Positions 49,801-52,500 of a DNA stretch of 52,500 bases are shown here, one piece after another. A model generated the notes under the pieces. It saw nothing but the letters and a program-made list of their open reading frames with translations. It was not told the DNA's origin and searched no databases. Source of the stretch: Tubiluchus corallicola. Its lineage: Eukaryota; Priapulida; Priapulimorpha; Priapulimorphida; Tubiluchidae. The stretch's first letter is position 1, and each line of letters starts with the position of its first letter. The stretch spans positions 132,501 through 185,000 of the forward strand of contig JAQGDQ010000349.1 of the NCBI GenBank assembly GCA_030141605.1, given 5' to 3'. Position numbers and translations under genes: made by a program.

Positions 49801-50261
49801 TCTCTCCACCCACTACTAAAGCAGGAACGTAATTTTTGTGCGCAAATGGTTTAGGTACTTTTAACGTTGCAGTGTTTTCTCTGTAGTGTAGAATTTTTAC
49901 ATATAATGTACCACTAAGTATTGTTAAAACTGCTTTACTAGGCGTTTGGTATAATTTTGTAAAGTATTGTAGTATCGAAAACAATGCTTTATTATGTTTA
50001 TCATCATAGACGCAAAGCAATATTGTGATTAGTATAATCACGTATTGGGTGGGGCGGTAATTGGGCGTGCCCCACCTTTTTTTGCCTTGCTATATTGAAT
50101 GTATTGTCATTTTAATAAATGACCTCAATTAAAATGACCTCATTTTATCAACTAATTTGATCAACTAATTATCAACATTCTTGGTTCTTTTGCAAAAAAA
50201 ACTAGCCAGGTTCAGCCAATTTTACCTTTATGAACATTAGCTTACAAAAAAGAATGGTGGT

Positions 50262-50262
<1 letters not shown>

Positions 50263-50348
<86 letters not shown>
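50263..50348. repeat. (ATT)n microsatellite
   Basis: About 28 uninterrupted ATT units. Confidence 0.98.
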
Positions 50349-51170
50349 GCCGTTCATATTTTAATTTTCCTAATTAGAATAGACCAGATTCGGCAATGAT
50401 AAATCAGATTCAAAAAACTTTTTTATCAAACTTAACTAAGCAGGCTTTCTTACGTGCAGCTAGTCAGGTATTTGACCTAATCAGCAGACCTCTAATTGAA
50501 ACGTGCTGCACTTTCCATGTGCATTGTTATAAATTATTTCTATCGCGTCCCGAATCAGCTTTTTCAGTAGTCACCCATTCACTAACTGACTAGTCTCAGC
50601 GTTGCGTGACTAAAGCACGCATCTTGACCACTTAGGCAAAATGACACTGAAGCACATAATAAACAACATTCTATATATAGATCCTACATAATTATGCGAT
50701 GTACGTATCCTGATACTCTATTTTTATATCCAATGCCCTGTATTTATTCTGTGACTGCAGTCTAGTCACGGCTCAGCTGCAAGGTGAACATGAACATGAA
50801 GCTCGTACATTCTGCCTCATTAACTTGCAATAATTACAATAATTACTACCTACGATAACTTGACTGTGATCGCATTTTCCAACAGCTTAATTTTGGCGCT
50901 TAGTTACGGCGTCCTTGGCAAGTCGTCGTCATATGTACGACAAAAGCACGAATTGCTGGGTGGAAACATACAGTTGACTGGAGGCCGAGAGAATAAAACT
51001 AAAATTCAAGAGCACATAGTAAGTCTTGACCTTTTGTGATTAGTTTTCACATGTAGGCCTACTCAAGATCTGGCAAACAATGAATTCAATCTATGCGTCG
51101 TTGGGCCAAGCATTGCAGTTGTTTTTAATATATTTAATAGCGGTGCATTTAATAGCTCGAGGTTTATAAT

Positions 51171-51285
51171 AAATATATATGTATGTGTAACTATGTGTAC
51201 GTTATGTGTATGTGAAACTATGTGTATGTTATGTGTATGTGTACGTTATGTGTATATGTAACAATGTGTATGTTATGTCCATGAA
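51171..51285. repeat. (TATGTG)n-type minisatellite
   Basis: TATGTGTA/TATGTTATGTG hexamer-like units with AACTATGTG interruptions. Units are diverged. Confidence 0.85.
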
Positions 51286-52500
51286 CTTGATTCAGAATAA
51301 AGCGCTAATTCAGTCAAATCATGCCATGCGTGTCACTTGCCAAAATTACTTTTCCTTTTAAGAGTTTTTTTAATGTGAACTTGAATATATTTCTTTACCT
51401 GTCCATTCGAATTCCACATTTAGACCTAGGCTCAATAAAAGATATAGAAATATGTTTAAACATACGAAAGAGTTAATAGTTTTTAGGGTTTTACGATAAC
51501 CTATAAGAAAGGAATTCTGTGAAATTATAGCTTTTCGTGCTATAGGAATAGACGCGGCTATTGAAGTCGAATTTGTGAATGTCAATCGACCCACTTGAAA
51601 AACACCCTCTAAGAAACTGATTCTTTTAAATACGTTCAGTTACAATGTAGATATTTCATAAAAAGATGTACTTAAAATATGTCAACAAGACAGTTACATT
51701 TGAGACGTTTTCTTAATTTTCGGAACGTTAAACTTGGTAAAATTTTTAAATTTTTTTTTAGGTTTTTGGTTGTTTTTAAGAAAGAAAACCCCACAAAACA
51801 CAGTTCTGGCACGGCGTCAGAATCTAGAAAGTTTAAAAAAAACTTCGTACAATCGGTAAAGTGAATTTGTGGAAAATGAGGCATTTCAAACTCATTTTCG
51901 CGATTTTGCAAATTGGCACTAGCTGTGAAAATCAAAAATTAGAAGCAACTTTGCGCTAGGTGTTGCTAAGAAACCACGAGAAAACAAAAGAACGTGTAAC
52001 AAACTGGTAATACTGTTCGCGAAAGCACTAAAACTGTCATCAAAAAATAATCATGGCACAGTCGCCACACTAAAATCACACGCACTGAATGCACCAAAAT
52101 TTGAACTAGCCACCAGCAGAGGATAGCCACGCGAATATTTCACAGTTTACAATGAAGCCGCGTGCTTCATCATATCTCAGTGTTTACTATGAAGCCATTG
52201 ATGTTAAACGCTGGATGGAGGCGTCTCAGTAAAGACGGGTAGATCTCGTCGGCTGATTAGAAGAGCTCTGAGACGTGTTCATTCATCAAGACAGGTTGTA
52301 AGCTTTTAAACCAGACCACATCTCCAAATCTGTGCCGAGTGATCCGGCGACAGAGGGCGCAGCTATGCATGGAGACGCTTTAGGAGAGCTAAGAACGAAC
52401 GGACATATAGATCGATGAATGTACTGACAGATTAAAAGACATTGTTCGCACAATGAAGAATGATGTGAATGAACAGACAGAGAGACAGACAAAAAATCAG

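Larger units (their letters stand above)
49801..52500. other. Terminal spacer, no supported gene
   Basis: Apart from the two repeats listed I find no supported gene. Two TTTACWATGAAGCC segments (about 52144 and 52183) form a short imperfect direct repeat. Confidence 0.4.

Overview
The window is a stretch of an AT-rich invertebrate animal genome. Four things support this: intron-containing gene structure with GT-AG splice sites; a decayed (TTAGGG)n tract; large animal-type gene families (rhodopsin-class GPCRs and ankyrin/SOCS-box proteins); and dense debris of non-LTR retrotransposons, tRNA-derived SINEs, inverted-repeat elements and long microsatellites. There is no sign of bacterial, plasmid or phage organisation, and no operons. 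The repeat style and the tandem single-exon GPCRs would suit a lophotrochozoan such as a mollusc or annelid, but the sequence alone does not settle the phylum.

Layout. Positions 1-10.7 kb are repeat debris: LINE fragments on both strands, GA and GT microsatellites, a degenerate telomere-like tract and a 445-bp foldback element. Positions 10.7-19.1 kb hold a tandem segmental duplication with two single-exon GPCR genes on the minus strand (11319-12464 and 17142-18260). Each carries homologous upstream DNA, and the central coding part looks recently homogenised. Positions 23.0-28.2 kb hold a second tandem pair on the minus strand, two single-exon ankyrin-repeat proteins ending in a SOCS-like box (23045-24346 and 27012-28211), with a LINE fragment between them. 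Positions 28.8-41.9 kb are mostly mobile-element remnants, a 104/119-bp tandem array and microsatellites. A good two-exon start of an acidic protein lies here (33414-32080, minus), with a 460-bp GA array in its intron. Positions 42-45 kb hold an inverted-repeat element, a possible THAP-like mini-exon and a clear small gene for a predicted secreted cysteine-containing protein (44146-44886, plus) with its own poly(A) signal. Positions 45-52.5 kb hold minisatellites, a candidate first exon with a GSX/MNX-like N-terminal motif (46982-47135, minus), overlapping tRNA-like SINE heads and another LINE 3' end.

Function. The GPCR pair would sense an extracellular ligand, probably a peptide. The ankyrin/SOCS pair would recruit targets to an Elongin-Cullin ubiquitin ligase. 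The 44-kb gene is secreted and of unknown family. Nothing shows that these genes act in one pathway. The shared theme is lineage-specific tandem duplication in a repeat-rich region. Only five coding sequences are well supported or plausible at full or partial length; the other exon calls are hypotheses.
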